DNA of 64,000 nucleotides from CAYMYN01 sp964394665 (GTDB taxonomy: Bacteria; Planctomycetota; UBA1135; GCA-002686595): NCBI GenBank assembly GCA_964394665.1, contig CAYMYN010000008.1, positions 73,955 through 137,954 of the forward strand, in the 5' to 3' direction. How positions within the stretch are numbered: position 1 is the stretch's first letter; each line of letters opens with the position of its first letter. The position numbers and the translations under genes were made by a program. Below are positions 62,148 through 64,000 of this stretch, in pieces. The notes under the pieces are model-generated. The model worked only from the letters and a program-made list of their open reading frames with translations, was not told the DNA's origin and searched no databases.

Positions 62148-63437
62148 TCAGGCTGGATGCCAACCGGCGCGGGCGAGGCGCGCGAGGGCGTGGCGCATCT
62201 CGCGCTCGAGGCCGTCCAGACGCTCGCCCGCGCCGCGGGCCGCGTTGGGCAACACGTCCCAGGTGTAGGTCTCGAGCTCGACGTGCAGCTCCTCGCCGCC
62301 CCAACGCGCGCCGTCGGCGAGCAGCCCCGCGAGCAACCGATCGGCGTGCCCCACCGTTGTGCCCAGGCCCGCGCCGAGCGTCTCGAGGCCGATCGGCACG
62401 TGGAAGTGGCAGCGCCACTCGTCGCATGCGAGCCAGGGCTCCGGGCCGTGCTCGAGGGCCCGCGCGAGCTCCGCGAGGTCCTCGGTCCGCACGAGTCCCG
62501 CCGGGCCGCGGCCGGTGACCTGGTGCAGGTAGCGCGGCTCGTCGAGGCCCAGGAGCAGCGCGCGCCCCGCTGCATCGAGCGCGGGTCGCTCGAGCGCGAG
62601 GGCGCTCGAGAACTGCAGCTTGCCCAGCGTCGAGCGCGTCGCGAGCTCGAGCGCCCGCGCGGGCTCCTCGAACTCGACCGCCGAATGGCAGGCGTCGAGG
62701 CAGGTCCCCAGGTGTCGGGCGAGGGCGCGCTCTACCTCCTCCGCGCGCGCCTCGCCCTTGGCTGCCAGCGACGCGGGTCCGTGGGCGCGCACCTCTGCGA
62801 TCCAGGCCGCGACCTCGGCGGTGTCGTTGGCCGAGGAGCGCGGCTCGGCCTCCAGGGACAGCACGACGCGCAGACCTTCGCGCTCCTCGAGCCGGGCGAG
62901 CTCGAGCGCCGTCCGCGCCAGACCCGCGGCGCAGGCCGCGCGTTCCTCACCGTCCCCGGGACCGAAGCGACCGAAACGGCCGGCGTGCGTGCTGAGCGAG
63001 AGGTGACCGCGGGGCGCGCCGCACTCCCCCACCCGCTGGGCCAGGGCGACCAGGATGCGCGCGACCGCGAGGGTGAAGTCGGCGCGCTCGGGCTCGGCCC
63101 AGGTCGGTCGGAACACGTCGCGCTTGAGGCCCGAGCGATGGAAGCCGCCGTAGGGAAAGGCGTTGGCGGTGAAGGGGTCGAGGCGCTCGGCGGCGAGGAA
63201 CCCGGCCAACTCCTCGAGGTCCGCGCGGCCCGTCGGCGCGTCGAGCGCGTGCGCGAGCGCGGCCGGGAGGTAGAGCCCCACGCCGAAGGGCGCGCCGGGC
63301 ACGAGCCGCTCGCGCAGCGCCAAGGTCACCGCCCGCATGCCGGCCAGAGCCTGCGCGAGGTCCTCGGCGGGGTGCACGTTCAGGCAGTAGCCCAGGCGCA
63401 CCCGCTCCGCCGGCCGGTCGGGATGGAGGAGCAGCAT
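62148..63437 (-). CDS. eboE: EboE-type xylose-isomerase-like TIM-barrel protein
   Basis: A 429-residue protein of the Ebo metabolite-traffic family. The start VRLGYCLNVHPAEDLAQALA, then VPGAPFGVGLYLPAALAHAL, LDPFTANAFPYGGFHRSG and the metal-site-like ACDEWRCHFHVPIGLE (about residue 342) match the sugar-phosphate isomerase/epimerase-like fold of EboE. Its substrate is unknown. It is separated by 31 kb from eboA-eboB and has no eboC, eboD or eboF neighbour here; a Trm112-like gene lies 21 nt upstream on the same strand. Confidence 0.85.
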   Translation of the reverse strand: MLLLHPDRPAERVRLGYCLNVHPAEDLAQALAGMRAVTLALRERLVPGAPFGVGLYLPAALAHALDAPTGRADLEELAGFLAAERLDPFTANAFPYGGFHRSGLKRDVFRPTWAEPERADFTLAVARILVALAQRVGECGAPRGHLSLSTHAGRFGRFGPGDGEERAACAAGLARTALELARLEEREGLRVVLSLEAEPRSSANDTAEVAAWIAEVRAHGPASLAAKGEARAEEVERALARHLGTCLDACHSAVEFEEPARALELATRSTLGKLQFSSALALERPALDAAGRALLLGLDEPRYLHQVTGRGPAGLVRTEDLAELARALEHGPEPWLACDEWRCHFHVPIGLETLGAGLGTTVGHADRLLAGLLADGARWGGEELHVELETYTWDVLPNAARGAGERLDGLEREMRHALARLARAGWHPA

Positions 63438-63458
63438 CGCCGGCGGGGCGCGGAGGCT

Positions 63459-63707
63459 TCAGGGAACGGGCACGCCCTCGTCGACCAGCAACACGGGGAT
63501 GCCGTCGCGGATCGGATAGACGATGCGGCGGTCCTCGCGCACCAGGCCCGCCTCGAGGTCTTCGGTGACCTTCGCTCCGCCGACGCTCTGGAGCTGGCCG
63601 CGGGAGATGGCGGCGTTGAGGCGCTCGAGCAGGGCCGGCTCGGCCATGGCCAGGGGCTGGTGCGTCGCCGGACAGGCCAGGATGGAGAGCAGATCGGCGT
63701 CGATCAT
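63459..63707 (-). CDS. Trm112-like (UPF0434) small protein with incomplete zinc motif
   Basis: An 82-residue protein. LLSILACPATHQPLAMAE at the N-terminus and RIVYPIRDGIPVLLVDEGVP at the C-terminus match UPF0434/Trm112. Family members such as YcaR have C-P-x-C and one or two further cysteines binding zinc; here only one Cys is present (ACPATH), so zinc binding is doubtful. It also carries an insert of about 20 residues in the middle. Trm112 proteins activate methyltransferases in eukaryotes and archaea; the bacterial role is unclear. Just upstream of eboE on the same strand. Confidence 0.75.
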   Translation of the reverse strand: MIDADLLSILACPATHQPLAMAEPALLERLNAAISRGQLQSVGGAKVTEDLEAGLVREDRRIVYPIRDGIPVLLVDEGVPVP

Positions 63708-63834
63708 GGTGGAGTCTGCGGGAGGGGTCTGCGGTCCACGGAGGGGCGCGTCGGGCGCAGGCAGGGGTCGGAGCGGACTATAGCGAGGGCGCGCTCGACA
63801 GCGCCCCCGCGGACCGGAGAGACTTGCCCCCACC

Positions 63835-64000
63835 ATGGCCCCCCACCTGCTGCCCCTCGTCGCCGCGGCCCTCGCCCTCGCGGTCCACGCTCCGAACCAA
63901 GGGCCGCGGCCCGGCCTGCCCGCGGGGCCCGCGGCCCGCACCCTAGCGGGCGTCGGGAACGACACGCCCGCCCACGATCCGGCGCGCGAGGTCGTCCTGC
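63835..64000 (+). CDS. Start of a secreted protein, cut by window edge
   Basis: An open frame from ATG runs without stop to the right edge (55 codons). Its first 19 residues form a signal-like leader (MAPHLLPLVAAALALAVHA). The rest is Pro/Ala/Gly-rich with no domain. It is divergent from the Trm112-like gene. Too short for identification; reality is supported only by the leader and the unbroken frame. Confidence 0.45.
   Translation, partial: MAPHLLPLVAAALALAVHAPNQGPRPGLPAGPAARTLAGVGNDTPAHDPAREVVL

Overview
The window is a densely coded, very G+C-rich bacterial chromosome segment, roughly 70 % or more by eye, with many GTG starts and frequent 4-nt start/stop overlaps. Housekeeping genes (sucC, fumC, mdh, mnmA, yajC, xseA, nadA, pabB/pabC, a bL34 gene, tRNA-Glu) show it is chromosomal. 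Several traits suggest a member of the Planctomycetota or a close relative: a CHRD protein with a short Cys-rich 'CFGDGTGTPCPC' tail, several secreted or lipid-anchored HEAT proteins ending in a W-x2-WW motif, paired DUF3526-type ABC permeases, and many large unfamiliar secreted proteins. This placement is an inference from gene style, not from a marker phylogeny.

Layout. 1-5.1 kb: 5' part of sucC, then a tandem-domain dCTP deaminase-like gene, a rhomboid protease and malQ on the plus strand, facing a secreted CHRD protein. 5.3-9.2 kb (minus): YgiQ-type radical SAM protein, a 41-codon bL34 gene, a secreted protein of unknown function. 9.4-13.1 kb (plus): ABC ATPase with two permeases. 13.1-21.8 kb (mostly minus): fumC, mdh, HEAT proteins, a vWA membrane protein, mnmA. 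22-27.7 kb (plus): yajC, yraN, an exported aminopeptidase P, an exopolysaccharide glycosyl-phosphate transferase, a HExxH lipoprotein and a MORN-like protein. 27.7-29.2 kb: queD-like and FkbM methyltransferase genes. 29.2-33.8 kb (minus): pilin-like gene, then eboB, eboA, a squalene-cyclase-like toroid protein and a coiled-coil lipoprotein in one tight run. 34-42 kb: pruA, a small cyclotransferase, a beta-helix/PA14 lipoprotein, nadA, an FGE/SUMF1-like Tat protein paired with an unknown protein, an RmlC-like cupin. 42.1-49.7 kb (minus): one overlapping run reading pabB, pabC, HEAT protein, two unknowns, xseA, glycosyltransferase. 49.8-55.6 kb (plus): MFS transporter, small secreted proteins, a Xer recombinase, a hybrid histidine kinase. 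55.6-60.4 kb: a nitric-oxide defence module, norR divergent from ric (YtfE/ScdA-type) and norZ (qNOR), ending in a strong hairpin. 60.4-62 kb: an accessory-looking islet with a non-coding stretch, an HNH endonuclease and tRNA-Glu. 62.1-64 kb: eboE, a Trm112-like gene and the start of a secreted protein.

The clearest functional groups are the NO-detoxification regulon and a split Ebo system: eboA and eboB sit at 30 kb next to the cyclase-like gene, eboE lies 31 kb away, and no eboC, eboD or eboF is seen here. I saw no CRISPR array, prophage or intact insertion sequence.
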